Source: Clostridium thermobutyricum (GTDB lineage: Bacteria; Bacillota; Clostridia; Ch29). From it: a stretch of 45,189 bases of DNA. This document shows, one piece after another, positions 25,671 through 34,588 of the stretch. A program made the position numbers and the translations under genes. Each line of letters opens with the position of its first letter. Position 1 is the first letter of the stretch. Under the pieces are notes generated by a model, which was given only the letters and a program-made list of their open reading frames with translations, was not told where the DNA came from and made no database searches. The stretch lies in assembly GCA_016842005.1 (NCBI GenBank), contig JAENYD010000018.1, forward strand, positions 1 through 45,189, in the 5' to 3' direction.

Positions 25671-28133
25671 ATGAAAGTGGTAATAGTCGGTGGCGTCGCA
25701 GGCGGAGCCAGTGCGGCGGCAAGGCTGAGAAGGCTGGATGAAAACGCCGAGATAATTCTGTTCGAAAAAGGCGAATATATTTCTTTTGCCAACTGCGGTC
25801 TCCCGTACTATATAGGTGGTACCATAGAGGAAAGAGATGCCCTGCTTGTGCAGACCCCTGAAAACATGAGGGCTACCTTTAATATCGATGTAAGAGTTAA
25901 GAGTGAAGTGAGGGAAATAGACAGAAAAAACAAAGAGGTTGTGGTTAGGGAACTGGACAGCAGCAGAGAATACAGGGAGAGCTATGATAAGCTCATATTG
26001 TCTCCCGGGGCCCTTCCCCTTAAACCGCCCATACCGGGCATTGACGCAGGCAACATATTCACCCTGAGAAACATCCCCGATACTGACAGCATAAAGGAAT
26101 TTGTCAATGAAAATAAAACGGAGAAGGCTGTGGTGATAGGGGGAGGTTTCATAGGTCTGGAGATGGCGGAGAATCTATATGATATGGGTATGGATGTTAC
26201 CATAGTGGAAATGGCAGATCAGGTCATGACCCCCATTGATTATGAAATGGCTTCTATTGTACACAGCCATATTGTGTCAAAAGGGGTAAAACTGCATCTT
26301 AAAGACGGCGTTAAAGCCTTTGAACCAAAAGAAAAGGGGACCGATGTTATACTTCAAAGCGGAACGCGTATCGGGGCGGATATAGTAATCCTGTCCATCG
26401 GCGTAAAGCCTGATGTGAAACTGGCCGTGGCATCCGGCCTTGAGATTGGAGACAGGCGAGGCATTAAGGTGAACTCATACCTGCAGACGTCTGACCCTGA
26501 TATTTATGCAATAGGTGATGCTATCGAGGTAACAGATTATGTCAGCGGCGGCAGCACTTTAATACCGCTGGCCGGCCCTGCTAACAAACAGGGAAGAATT
26601 GCGGCGAATAATATCTGCGGGTACAGGGAGGAGTACAAAGGGACCCAGGGAACGGCCGTTGTCAAGATATTTGATCTGACTGTGGCTTCTACAGGAAACA
26701 GCGAGAAGGCTCTCAGGGGGATGGGTGCGGAGTATAGAAAGACCATAACCGATTCCAACTCCCATGCAGGTTATTATCCGGGGGCATTTCCAATGACAAT
26801 AAAGCTTCTGTATACTCCTGAAGGCAGGATTCTGGGTGCCCAGATAGTAGGCTATGACGGTGTGGACAAGAGGATAGACATACTGGCTTCGGCAATAAGA
26901 TACGGTAAAAGCGTCTACGACCTGGAAGAACTGGAACTGGCCTATGCGCCCCCTTATTCTTCTGCCAAGGACCCTGTAAACATTGCGGGATATACAGCCA
27001 GTAATTATCTGAAAGGAGACATGGATGTAATCCACTGGGATGAGATTGAAAGTATTGATAAAGACAGGACTTTTATACTGGATGTCCGTGATGAGGAAGA
27101 AAGGGAACTGGGGTATATTGAGGGTTCTGTAAACATTCCCCTCGGGCAGCTCAGGGACAGAATAAATGAGGTTCCCCGTGATAAAGGAATAGTAGTATAC
27201 TGCAAGATGGGGTTAAGGGCTTATATTGCCTGCAGGATGTTGGCGCAGAAAGGATACAGAAATATAAAGAACCTTTCGGGAGGATATAAAATATATAATG
27301 CGGTGAGGCAGGCTGAGAAGGACTTAAAGGAGCAGAAAGGAGAAGGAAAGAATATGGCGAGCCCAATTGCGCCGCAAGGGATTGGTACGGGCGCCAGGAC
27401 TGTTAAGATAAATGCCTGCGGACTTTCCTGCCCGGGGCCCATAATGCAGGTCTACAAGGCCATGAAAGATTTGACGGACGGGGATATCCTGGAGGTTTAT
27501 GCAACAGATCCGGGATTTGTCAATGATATCAGGCAGTGGTGCAACAGTACCGGCAATACTCTCCTGGATTGCGGCAAAGGTGAAACAAGTTTCTATGCCT
27601 ATATAAGGAAAGGCTGCTCCAATGCGGATATTCAGCAGGGAGCATGCAGTGTTCCGGAAGAAGCGGGTAATAAGACAATAATAGTATTCAGCGGCGACCT
27701 GGATAAAGCCATTGCTTCCTTTATCATAGCCAACGGTGCTGCTGCCATGGGCAGGAGGGTAACACTGTTCTTTACCTTCTGGGGGCTTAATATCCTTAGA
27801 AAGAACACATATGTCAATGTGAAGAAAGGTTTCATGGACAGGATGTTCGGTATGATGATGCCCAGGGGAAGCAGAAAGCTGGGCCTTTCCAGGATGAATA
27901 TGGCCGGTATGGGGCCCAGGCTTATAAGAAACGTCATGAAGAATAAGAACGTCAGTTCCCTGGAAGAGCTGATAGAGGAAGCCAGATCCAATGGGGTAAA
28001 ACTGATAGCCTGCAACATGTCCATGGATGTGATGGGTATCAAAAAAGAGGAATTGATAGACGGGGTGGACATCGGCGGGGTGGCCGCTTACCTGGGAGAA
28101 GCGGAGAAATCAAACCTGAATCTCTTCATATAA
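25671..28133 (+). CDS. Four-domain fusion: CoA-disulfide reductase, rhodanese, TusA, DsrE-like
   Basis: An 820-residue protein. Residues 1-445 are a FAD/NAD(P)H flavoprotein of the CoA-disulfide/persulfide reductase group (VIVGGVAGGASAAARLRR; redox Cys42 in FANCGLPYYIGG; VVIGGGFIGLEMAENL; IYAIGDAIEV). Residues about 450-545 are a rhodanese domain with Cys511 (VVYCKMGLRAY). Residues about 575-645 are a TusA domain (NACGLSCPGPIMQ; Cys583, Cys587). Residues about 660-820 are a DsrE/DsrF/DrsH-like domain (VFSGDLDKAIASFIIANGAA) with Cys781 in IACNMSMDVMG. All the expected cysteines are present, so one chain could take persulfide sulfur and relay it between carriers. Promoter and operator upstream tie it to the CsoR-type gene. 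Confidence 0.93.
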   Translation: MKVVIVGGVAGGASAAARLRRLDENAEIILFEKGEYISFANCGLPYYIGGTIEERDALLVQTPENMRATFNIDVRVKSEVREIDRKNKEVVVRELDSSREYRESYDKLILSPGALPLKPPIPGIDAGNIFTLRNIPDTDSIKEFVNENKTEKAVVIGGGFIGLEMAENLYDMGMDVTIVEMADQVMTPIDYEMASIVHSHIVSKGVKLHLKDGVKAFEPKEKGTDVILQSGTRIGADIVILSIGVKPDVKLAVASGLEIGDRRGIKVNSYLQTSDPDIYAIGDAIEVTDYVSGGSTLIPLAGPANKQGRIAANNICGYREEYKGTQGTAVVKIFDLTVASTGNSEKALRGMGAEYRKTITDSNSHAGYYPGAFPMTIKLLYTPEGRILGAQIVGYDGVDKRIDILASAIRYGKSVYDLEELELAYAPPYSSAKDPVNIAGYTASNYLKGDMDVIHWDEIESIDKDRTFILDVRDEEERELGYIEGSVNIPLGQLRDRINEVPRDKGIVVYCKMGLRAYIACRMLAQKGYRNIKNLSGGYKIYNAVRQAEKDLKEQKGEGKNMASPIAPQGIGTGARTVKINACGLSCPGPIMQVYKAMKDLTDGDILEVYATDPGFVNDIRQWCNSTGNTLLDCGKGETSFYAYIRKGCSNADIQQGACSVPEEAGNKTIIVFSGDLDKAIASFIIANGAAAMGRRVTLFFTFWGLNILRKNTYVNVKKGFMDRMFGMMMPRGSRKLGLSRMNMAGMGPRLIRNVMKNKNVSSLEELIEEARSNGVKLIACNMSMDVMGIKKEELIDGVDIGGVAAYLGEAEKSNLNLFI

Positions 28134-28139
28134 TGCTTG

Positions 28140-28289
28140 CGGATATAAACAGGTTTCTAAGCCTCAGGCGGGGTTGGTTTTAACTCCATATGAGCCCAGA
28201 AACCGTTATCCAGGGGTGTAGGGTGTAGTGCCGCTAATACTCCCGTTTAAGAGGACGGGATTATTAGCGGGGGTAGTTATCGGATAAAG
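28140..28289. repeat. Dispersed palindromic repeat, copy C
   Basis: Contains GTTTCTAAGCCTCAGGCGGGGTT as in copy A, an inverted partner near 28198-28222 (minus strand reads CCCCTGGATAACGGTTTCT, matching copy B), the hairpin CCGCTAATACTCCCGT / ACGGGATTATTAGCGG, and the end TTATCGGATAAAGG, which is the family end TTTATCCGATAA read on the minus strand. It lacks the long GGGGACACACC centre. It lies downstream of the sulfur fusion gene. Confidence 0.7.
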
Positions 28290-28398
28290 GAGTTTCAGGG
28301 CGGTTGGCCTCAGGGCTGACTGCTTTTTGTATTCCGCAACAAGTGCCGGAGATGATAATATAATACTAATATAGTATGGAATTTGGGGTGAAGTTGTC

Positions 28399-28530
28399 TT
28401 GGCATCACTGGATAATATCCAGCACGATATTCTGTTAATCATTACAACTGCATTGTTTATTTTTTTCACCACAGGTTTTACTGTTAAACCTACCACCGGA
28501 GATGAGGAGATAGTTATTCCATCATCCTAG
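28399..28530 (+). CDS. Small single-span membrane protein, 43 aa
   Basis: TTG-started frame, GGGGTG about 9 nt upstream, encoding a short polar N-terminus (ASLDNIQHD), one hydrophobic segment (ILLIITTALFIFFTTGFTV) and an acidic tail ending IPSS. The layout is that of a one-span membrane peptide. It is 28 bp before the next gene, and the two may be co-transcribed. No family recognised; the non-ATG start makes this less certain. Confidence 0.45.
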   Translation: MASLDNIQHDILLIITTALFIFFTTGFTVKPTTGDEEIVIPSS

Positions 28531-28558
28531 CCCGAGGGGCGGTCAAGGGGGAGCTTTC

Positions 28559-28876
28559 GTGTTTTCGTCCGATCAGTTCAATACGTTAATGAATGAAGTA
28601 ATGTCCCGCCTGAGTACAGGAAAGGAAGGGGACAATAAAGGCGGGAAAAACAAAGAGAAGAGCAGAATTAATTTGTCTCCCTCACAGGCCATTGTAATCC
28701 TTGGGATACTGGCCGGGGCCCTGGACGTAGATTCTGTCCTGGTGGACAGGAATCAGGAAGTGCAGGTTATCCTGTCCGGTTCGTTAAAGAGGAAGACTCA
28801 GCTGGAAAAGATAATGGACCAGGTTGGTACCATGCCCTTCGATGAAGTGATGAAGACGTTACTTGGAAGGTATTAG
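28559..28876 (+). CDS. Conserved clostridial protein of unknown function, 105 aa
   Basis: GTG start with GGGGGAG five bases upstream. The N-terminal third is charged and low in complexity (STGKEGDNKGGKNKEKS). The rest is more ordered: INLSPSQAIVILGILAGALD, then VDSVLVDRNQEVQVILSG and KRKTQLEKIMDQVGTMPFD. The alanine/isoleucine-rich stretch may be a buried helix or weak membrane segment. Convergent with cwlD. I recognise it only as a type seen in clostridia, with no known role. Confidence 0.7.
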   Translation: MFSSDQFNTLMNEVMSRLSTGKEGDNKGGKNKEKSRINLSPSQAIVILGILAGALDVDSVLVDRNQEVQVILSGSLKRKTQLEKIMDQVGTMPFDEVMKTLLGRY

Positions 28877-28970
28877 GGATACAGATTTTGCATCTGACAT
28901 CCCACATCCTGTATGGGAGGCGAGAGGTCAGGAATGAGAGGTTGGGTATCTGTATTATTGCTGGATAAAG

Positions 28971-29723
28971 TCACTGTATGCTGTTGAGATATTCAACCAG
29001 CCCGCAGCTTATAGCTTCGGCGATTTTTTCCCTGAAATTAATATCCAGAAGCAGTTTTTTATCCTCGGGATTTGTAATAAACCCCAATTCAATCAGCACC
29101 CCGGGTATGCGGGTTTCTCTCAGAATATAATAATCATTTACTCTTATTCTGGTTCTAAGGGACGCATCCCTGAGATATCTTTCATAAATCATGATATCAA
29201 TGGAATGCTTTATAAATTGGGCCAGTTTTTGGCCTTCCCTGGACTCTGGATAATAAAATACAATCATCCCCCTGGTTTGCGGATGACCGGGGTCAGAATC
29301 CACATGTATGCTTATAAAAATATCAGCCCGGGTTCTGTTTATAATATTTTTCCGGGCATTTAAATCCCTTCTGTGTCTTGAAGCCTTTAAACTGCTTTTG
29401 CTGTCAAGGGATATATCTTTGTCCCTTGTTAGTAGTGCTTTAACGTGTTTATTTTTAAGTATATTTGCTATTCGCAACGATACATCCAGGTTGATATCCT
29501 TTTCCAGTAATCCGGCTCTGTCGGTGGCACCACCATCTATCCCTCCATGCCCCGGGTCTACAACCACGGCATTGTAAGCCGTGCTGTTATCATTAAACAC
29601 TAAGAGAGTTTTTCTGACAGATGGAGGTATCACTGCCATAAGAGTAAATATGAGCGCAGCGGTTATGAGTATCAGCAGTTTTCGGTCGATTTTTATTGTA
29701 ACGATAAATATATTACCGGGCAT
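28971..29723 (-). CDS. cwlD: N-acetylmuramoyl-L-alanine amidase CwlD (spore cortex)
   Basis: A 250-residue zinc amidase of the Amidase_3 family. An N-terminal membrane anchor (LLILITAALIFTLMAVI) is followed by the catalytic domain with VVDPGHGGIDGG (His59), LLEKDINL (Glu74), ISIHVDSD (His140) and the late catalytic Glu in VLIELGFITN. CwlD works with PdaA to form muramic-delta-lactam in the spore cortex, the mark read by germination lytic enzymes. GGAGG lies seven bases before the ATG. Length and single-domain layout fit CwlD better than vegetative amidases, which carry extra wall-binding repeats. Confidence 0.9.
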   Translation of the reverse strand: MPGNIFIVTIKIDRKLLILITAALIFTLMAVIPPSVRKTLLVFNDNSTAYNAVVVDPGHGGIDGGATDRAGLLEKDINLDVSLRIANILKNKHVKALLTRDKDISLDSKSSLKASRHRRDLNARKNIINRTRADIFISIHVDSDPGHPQTRGMIVFYYPESREGQKLAQFIKHSIDIMIYERYLRDASLRTRIRVNDYYILRETRIPGVLIELGFITNPEDKKLLLDINFREKIAEAISCGLVEYLNSIQ

Positions 29724-30012
29724 TGTATGACCTCCGTACCCAATTCATGTATACGGTGAGATTGAGAAATACATATATACCATTGTTAGACTATTTATAT
29801 TAAAGGTCGTATGATATTATGTCAGTTTCTCAAGAAAAGGTTTTATATACATAAGATATGCACGGCATTGCTCTGTTTTTGTCAGGAAGCTTGTTTCCTA
29901 TCCTTTTCGACAATATTGCCCAGGGAATATTTACATGGCTGAATATTTTACAGGGTAAGACAGGATTTTTTAAGCAGCCATAGAATTGAATATATACAGG
30001 GGAGGGGATGGG

Positions 30013-30558
30013 ATGAAAGAAGTGATAGTACGGAACAGGCTATATTTACTGGGTCTTGTAGTGGCTGCAACAATGATTTTTGCCGGTCATATGGTGCAGG
30101 CGGGAGGCTATCAGCCGGGATCGGGTGATGACCCCCTGGTAACTCAGAGCTATGTGGAGCAACGGAATGAACAGCTTAAATATTATTTCGACCAGAAAAG
30201 CCAGGAACTGAGTTCCATTATCCAGCAGAACAGCGACAGGATCTCGGCGCTGGAAGAGAAATCAACTGAATTGCCTCAGAGCGGGGATAATGATGCGGGT
30301 CTGGAAGTTGTCACCCTTTCAGCAGGGCAGCATTTGACTGCATTTTCAGGGACCGAGCTTATATTGAGAAGCGGTCAGGCAACGGCTGTCCAGAGTGAAC
30401 TGGGTGGACTTTCAGATGTTACGGCAGGAAAGGATATCAAGCAGGGGGAGGGCATTCCTTCCAATCACCTGCTGCTGGTGCCCAGGTCTGACGGTAGAGG
30501 TGTAAATGCTGTAACAGATTGTATATTTATTGTCAGAGGCAAGTATACAATACAGTAA
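30013..30558 (+). CDS. Conserved exported protein of unknown function, 181 aa
   Basis: An N-terminal hydrophobic segment (LYLLGLVVAATMIFAGHMV) is an anchor or signal peptide. A short linker and helix (LVTQSYVEQRNEQLKYYFDQ) lead to a C-terminal domain of about 90 residues (LEVVTLSAGQHLTAFSGTEL, ILRSGQATAV, GLSDVTAGKDI, NHLLLVPRSDGRGV). I recall this domain as recurrent in clostridia, without a named function. GGGGAGGGG precedes ATG 30013, so upstream starts are unlikely. A terminator follows. Confidence 0.78.
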   Translation: MKEVIVRNRLYLLGLVVAATMIFAGHMVQAGGYQPGSGDDPLVTQSYVEQRNEQLKYYFDQKSQELSSIIQQNSDRISALEEKSTELPQSGDNDAGLEVVTLSAGQHLTAFSGTELILRSGQATAVQSELGGLSDVTAGKDIKQGEGIPSNHLLLVPRSDGRGVNAVTDCIFIVRGKYTIQ

Positions 30559-30613
30559 TAGAGTTATGGTAAACCGTAATGAGGAGGATGCAGCAACCGA
30601 TAATATCAAAACC

Positions 30614-30636
30614 AAAGCAGCGCTGCTGCTTTTTTT
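30614..30636 (+). terminator. Rho-independent terminator
   Basis: AAAGCAG (30614-30620) and CTGCTTT (30626-30632) pair around CGCTG, followed by four more T. It separates the exported protein from the wall-polymer cluster. Confidence 0.75.
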
Positions 30637-30719
30637 GTTGCACCCCTGTTATGCGTTTTAATACTCTGCTTATTGTGTTATAATATAGCAGAAAAAATCG
30701 ATTGTATGGGAGTGTTTCC

Positions 30720-32741
30720 ATGAAACTGGACAGAATACTGGTGTTGATATTGGTTTTATCTATTGCAGTATCCTTGTATACGGTATTTCAGAGATTGGAG
30801 GTAGAAAAACCTTATAATAGAGTGGAACTGGTGGCGGATTATGATAAATTCAAAGAACTGGCAGACGATATGGGAATAAGCATGAGGAAGATGCTGGAGG
30901 ACCTCAAGGCTTCAGGGGTTACTTCGGTAGCCCTGAAAGAAGAAACAGTGGAAAAAATGGAGCAGGATGGGCTTATTACAGCTGTTCCTTTATGGCAGTT
31001 GAATAGACAGGCTATCTTAGGCCAGCAGCCGAATGCGGTAATAAATCGAATTATTAATTCTTCCCTTGACCCTTCAGCTACCATGGTCATGTTTGCGGAA
31101 GACAAAGAGGTTTACAACAGATTGAATGCATCTCTCAAGGTTAGGGAGGTGGATTATATTGACTGGTCGGAGGATGGTACATATGCATTTACTGTACCAG
31201 GCCGGTATGAGCAACTGAAAGAAATGACCCTGGGCTTTGATTATGGCAAGTTTGAAATGGCCCGGGACCTGGGATTGAATATTTCCGCCCGTCCGAACAA
31301 TTTCAGGGCGGTGACGCCCGATTATATAGAAGAACTTTTTACCGTCTTTGAAAGATATGGTGTAACATCTATTATATTTGACGGACTGCAGGCCCTGGGT
31401 TATCCTGACAATATCGAGGCAACAGCCGGGATGGTTAAGAAAACCGGTATAGTGGTAGGGCCGATAGAGACATGGATGCAGCTCCAGCATATTGAACAGA
31501 AAGGATTGCCTCAACTTATAGAACTATCCGATTATAAGGCTGTAAGAGTTTTCAGTCTTAATGAAGCTGAAGCCAACAAAGTATCCCCCAAAGAGGTAAT
31601 GGACAGATGGTTCAGGGCTGTCGATGAAAGGAACCTACGGCTGGTATACCTGAAACCCAAAATAGAAGATTTTAAAAGTGCTGAAGAGAACTTTGAAACC
31701 AATAAATTTTACATTGAAGAATTCAGCTTCCTTATTTCCCGGAGAGGTTTTAGCCTGGCACCGGTGAGGCCCATGCCGGCTTACAATATCGGGAGCCTCA
31801 GGCTGATTATACTGGCAGCAGGAATAGTTGCCGGAGGGATATTACTCCTGATGAATTTATTCAATATAAATAAAAAGTACCTGTATGCCCTGTTTATTGT
31901 GGGAATTGCAGCATGTGCCGCCATTCAATACCTGATGCCATCGTGGGGGAGTAAAATATTTGCCCTTGGGGCAGCAGTGGTGTTTCCTTCTTTGGCCATG
32001 GTATATGCAGTATATTTCTGTAAAGGGGCTCTTCAGAACGGGATGGAAAGCAGGGTCGGACATATAATAGGCAAGAGCGTTTTAATGCTCCTTAAAGTCT
32101 CCGCCATTTCTTTGATAGGGGCATCCTATGTAGCCTCAATACTCAGTTCTACCAATTATCTTTTGGAAATGGACATTTTCAGGGGTGTTAAACTGGCCAA
32201 TACAGCTCCTCTGGGGCTGTTCGTCCTTGCATATTTTATCATCATCGGCTATCGCAGGGAAGAACATAAAAGTTTTGCAGATGAGGTCAAAGACCTGATA
32301 AATATCCCTGTTTCCCTGAAATATGTAATATTTTTCACAATACTTGGAATCGCGGGATATATGTATATTGCCAGAGCGGGACATACGGCAGGGGCCCCCA
32401 TATTCAGCCTGGAAGTACAGGTGAGGACCTTTATGGAACAGTATCTGGCCGCCCGGCCCAGGACCAAGGAATTCCTTATTGCGCATCCTGCAATGGTGAT
32501 AATGGTTGCAGGGGTACTCCGTAAGTATAAGAACGTGGTTCTGCCTTTGGGGCTGGCGGCTGCCGTAGGTCAGGCGTCCATGGTGAATAGTTTCAGCCAC
32601 CTCAGGACACCTCTGTACATGTCTTTTTACAGAACCGTATACGGATTGGGATTTGGAATTGTTTTGGGCATTATTGGGATAATAATTTTAGGGTCTGTTG
32701 TTTACCTGTATAAAATCCCAGGGAGGTCTGCTGATGCATAG
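30720..32741 (+). CDS. DUF5693-family multi-span membrane protein
   Basis: A 673-residue protein. One N-terminal span (LDRILVLILVLSIAVSLYTV) is followed by an extracytoplasmic domain of about 330 residues (LVADYDKFKELADDMGISM, DGLQALGYPDNIEAT). The C-terminal half has about eight or nine membrane segments. It matches the DUF5693 family, typically encoded just before csaB in clostridia, which suggests a role in export or modification of secondary wall polymer. GGGAG eight bases upstream selects ATG 30720 over a start at 30702. Its end overlaps csaB by 8 bp. Confidence 0.85.
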   Translation: MKLDRILVLILVLSIAVSLYTVFQRLEVEKPYNRVELVADYDKFKELADDMGISMRKMLEDLKASGVTSVALKEETVEKMEQDGLITAVPLWQLNRQAILGQQPNAVINRIINSSLDPSATMVMFAEDKEVYNRLNASLKVREVDYIDWSEDGTYAFTVPGRYEQLKEMTLGFDYGKFEMARDLGLNISARPNNFRAVTPDYIEELFTVFERYGVTSIIFDGLQALGYPDNIEATAGMVKKTGIVVGPIETWMQLQHIEQKGLPQLIELSDYKAVRVFSLNEAEANKVSPKEVMDRWFRAVDERNLRLVYLKPKIEDFKSAEENFETNKFYIEEFSFLISRRGFSLAPVRPMPAYNIGSLRLIILAAGIVAGGILLLMNLFNINKKYLYALFIVGIAACAAIQYLMPSWGSKIFALGAAVVFPSLAMVYAVYFCKGALQNGMESRVGHIIGKSVLMLLKVSAISLIGASYVASILSSTNYLLEMDIFRGVKLANTAPLGLFVLAYFIIIGYRREEHKSFADEVKDLINIPVSLKYVIFFTILGIAGYMYIARAGHTAGAPIFSLEVQVRTFMEQYLAARPRTKEFLIAHPAMVIMVAGVLRKYKNVVLPLGLAAAVGQASMVNSFSHLRTPLYMSFYRTVYGLGFGIVLGIIGIIILGSVVYLYKIPGRSADA

Positions 32742-33831
32742 GATACTCATATCCGGGTATTATGGTTTTGGGAATGTGGGAGATGAATCCATACTCACAT
32801 CCATTATTGACAGCGTCAGAGCATTGGAAAAGGATATAGAGATTACAGTCCTGTCGGCAAACCCATCCAGGACCGAGGCCCGGCATGGCATCAGGGCGGT
32901 GGACAGAAAAAACTTTTTCGAAATATACATGGCGATAAAACACTGCGACCTGTTCATCAGCGGCGGTGGAGGTCTGCTTCAGGATGTGACCAGTGAAAAG
33001 AGTATCAGATACTATCTGGGACTGGTAGTCATAGCCAAATATCTGAATAAAAAAGTAATGATTTACGGGCAGGGTATAGGTCCCATAAACAAGACCGCCA
33101 ACAGGAAGTTCACAGGGGCAATACTGAACAGGGTGGACGCCGTTACGGTCAGAGATGAAAAATCCCTTGACGATTTAAAGAAGATGGGTGTTACAAAGCC
33201 CCCTGTTTACCTTACGGCAGATCCGGTTGTTACACTGAAACCTTCCCGGGAAGGAAAGGGGAAGGAGGTCCTCAACGATCTTGGAATAGATATGGAAAAG
33301 CCGGTTGCAGGCTTTTCGGTAAGGTCATGGAAAACGGAAGACAGGTTTAACGGTATTATTGCAAAAACAGCTGATAGTCTTATTGAGGAACTGGGATTCC
33401 AGGTGGTCTTTATTCCCTTTCATTATGGAGAGGATATAGACTGTATAACAAAAATAAGTTCTATGATGTCAAATTCTTCCCATGTTATAAACCAAAGATA
33501 CCCTGTGAGAGAATTGCTGGATTTCATCGGTGAATTGGATTTAATGATCGGGGTCAGACTCCATTCCCTGATTTTTTCGGCCATTCAGGAGATACCTATG
33601 GTGGGAATTTCCTATGACCCGAAGATAGACGGTTTTTTATCCATGATGGGTATGGCAGCCGCTGGCAGGGTGGAAGATATCGAGCTCAGTGACCTGCTAT
33701 TCCAGATACAGGATGTATGGGCAAACAGGGACAAATGGAAAAGACAATTAAAGGATAAAATAACTCATTTAAAAAAGCAGGCTGATATTAATAATGCGGT
33801 AATGATGGAACTTTTGAAAAGTAATCGGTAA
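32734..33831 (+). CDS. csaB: Polysaccharide pyruvyl transferase CsaB
   Basis: CsaB adds ketal-pyruvate to secondary cell-wall polysaccharide, making the anchor for S-layer-homology domains. The 365-residue protein begins HRILISGYYGFGNVGDESIL, the family hallmark, and continues with ISGGGGLLQDVTS, YGQGIGPIN and VRLHSLIFSAIQEIPMVGISYDPKI. GGGAGG seven bases before ATG 32734 fixes the start, inside the end of the DUF5693 gene. Sequence is full length, without a signal peptide, as expected for a cytosolic enzyme. Confidence 0.94.
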   Translation: MHRILISGYYGFGNVGDESILTSIIDSVRALEKDIEITVLSANPSRTEARHGIRAVDRKNFFEIYMAIKHCDLFISGGGGLLQDVTSEKSIRYYLGLVVIAKYLNKKVMIYGQGIGPINKTANRKFTGAILNRVDAVTVRDEKSLDDLKKMGVTKPPVYLTADPVVTLKPSREGKGKEVLNDLGIDMEKPVAGFSVRSWKTEDRFNGIIAKTADSLIEELGFQVVFIPFHYGEDIDCITKISSMMSNSSHVINQRYPVRELLDFIGELDLMIGVRLHSLIFSAIQEIPMVGISYDPKIDGFLSMMGMAAAGRVEDIELSDLLFQIQDVWANRDKWKRQLKDKITHLKKQADINNAVMMELLKSNR

Positions 33832-33846
33832 CGGAGGTTATTCCCG

Positions 33847-34587
33847 GTGGATGACAGAAATACGGTGAACATTCTGGGTGTTCATGTGGATAAAGTTAAT
33901 ATGGCCGAAGCCCTGGAGAAAGTAAATGCTTTTCTGGGCTCAGACGGGTTAAAAACTGTTTTCACTCCCAATACTGAAATGGTTATGGCCAGTGTCACCG
34001 ACAGGGAATTTTCTGATATCCTGAATGGAAGTGACCTGGTGGTGCCTGACGGTATAGGTCTGGTATATGCGTCAAAGAGATACGGTGATCCTCTGCCCGA
34101 ACGGGTGGCAGGATTTGACCTGATGATTGAAATGCTGAATATGATATCCCGGGAAGGGAGAAGTGTCTTCCTTCTGGGAGGAAAACCGGGAACGGCCGAC
34201 AGGGCGGCTGACGAGATATCTGCCCGGTTTCCCGGTGTGACGATAAAGGGCTGTCACCACGGATATTTTGATGAGTCAGAAAGCGATGAAATAATCAAAC
34301 AAATAAATGCGCTCAAACCTGATGTCCTTTTTGTAGCCTTGGGATCCCCCAAACAGGAGAAATGGATAAGCAGGAATAAAAATATCCTTAATGCGAGGAT
34401 TGCAATGGGGGTTGGAGGAAGTTTTGATGTACTAGCCGGGAATATTAAAAGGGCTCCCGCAGTTTTCAGAAAGGTCGGAATGGAATGGTTCTATCGGTTG
34501 ATTACACAGCCCTGGCGGGCCAGGAGGATGCTGGTTCTGCCCGTATTTGCCGTAAAGGTGCTGATGGACAGAAAGAGAGTGAAATGA
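33847..34587 (+). CDS. tagA: WecG/TagA/CpsF-family glycosyltransferase
   Basis: Family GT26, 246 residues. It transfers N-acetylmannosamine (or a similar sugar) to lipid-linked GlcNAc in wall-polymer synthesis. Characteristic blocks: FTPNTEMVMAS, LVVPDGIGLVYASKRYGDPL, ERVAGFDLM, VFLLGGKPGTADRAADEI, VLFVALGSPKQEKWI, MGVGGSFDVLAGNIKRAP. GTG start with GGAGG nine bases upstream and 15 bp after csaB. The pairing with CsaB suggests one pyruvylated wall polymer whose linkage unit this enzyme starts. The symbol follows the family; the acceptor is not proven. Confidence 0.9.
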   Translation: MDDRNTVNILGVHVDKVNMAEALEKVNAFLGSDGLKTVFTPNTEMVMASVTDREFSDILNGSDLVVPDGIGLVYASKRYGDPLPERVAGFDLMIEMLNMISREGRSVFLLGGKPGTADRAADEISARFPGVTIKGCHHGYFDESESDEIIKQINALKPDVLFVALGSPKQEKWISRNKNILNARIAMGVGGSFDVLAGNIKRAPAVFRKVGMEWFYRLITQPWRARRMLVLPVFAVKVLMDRKRVK

Positions 34588-34588
34588 A

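Noticed and set aside
29724-29800. Sporulation sigma-E/G promoter for cwlD
   Set aside because: Several weak matches can be drawn in the AT-rich leader, but none is clear enough to report.
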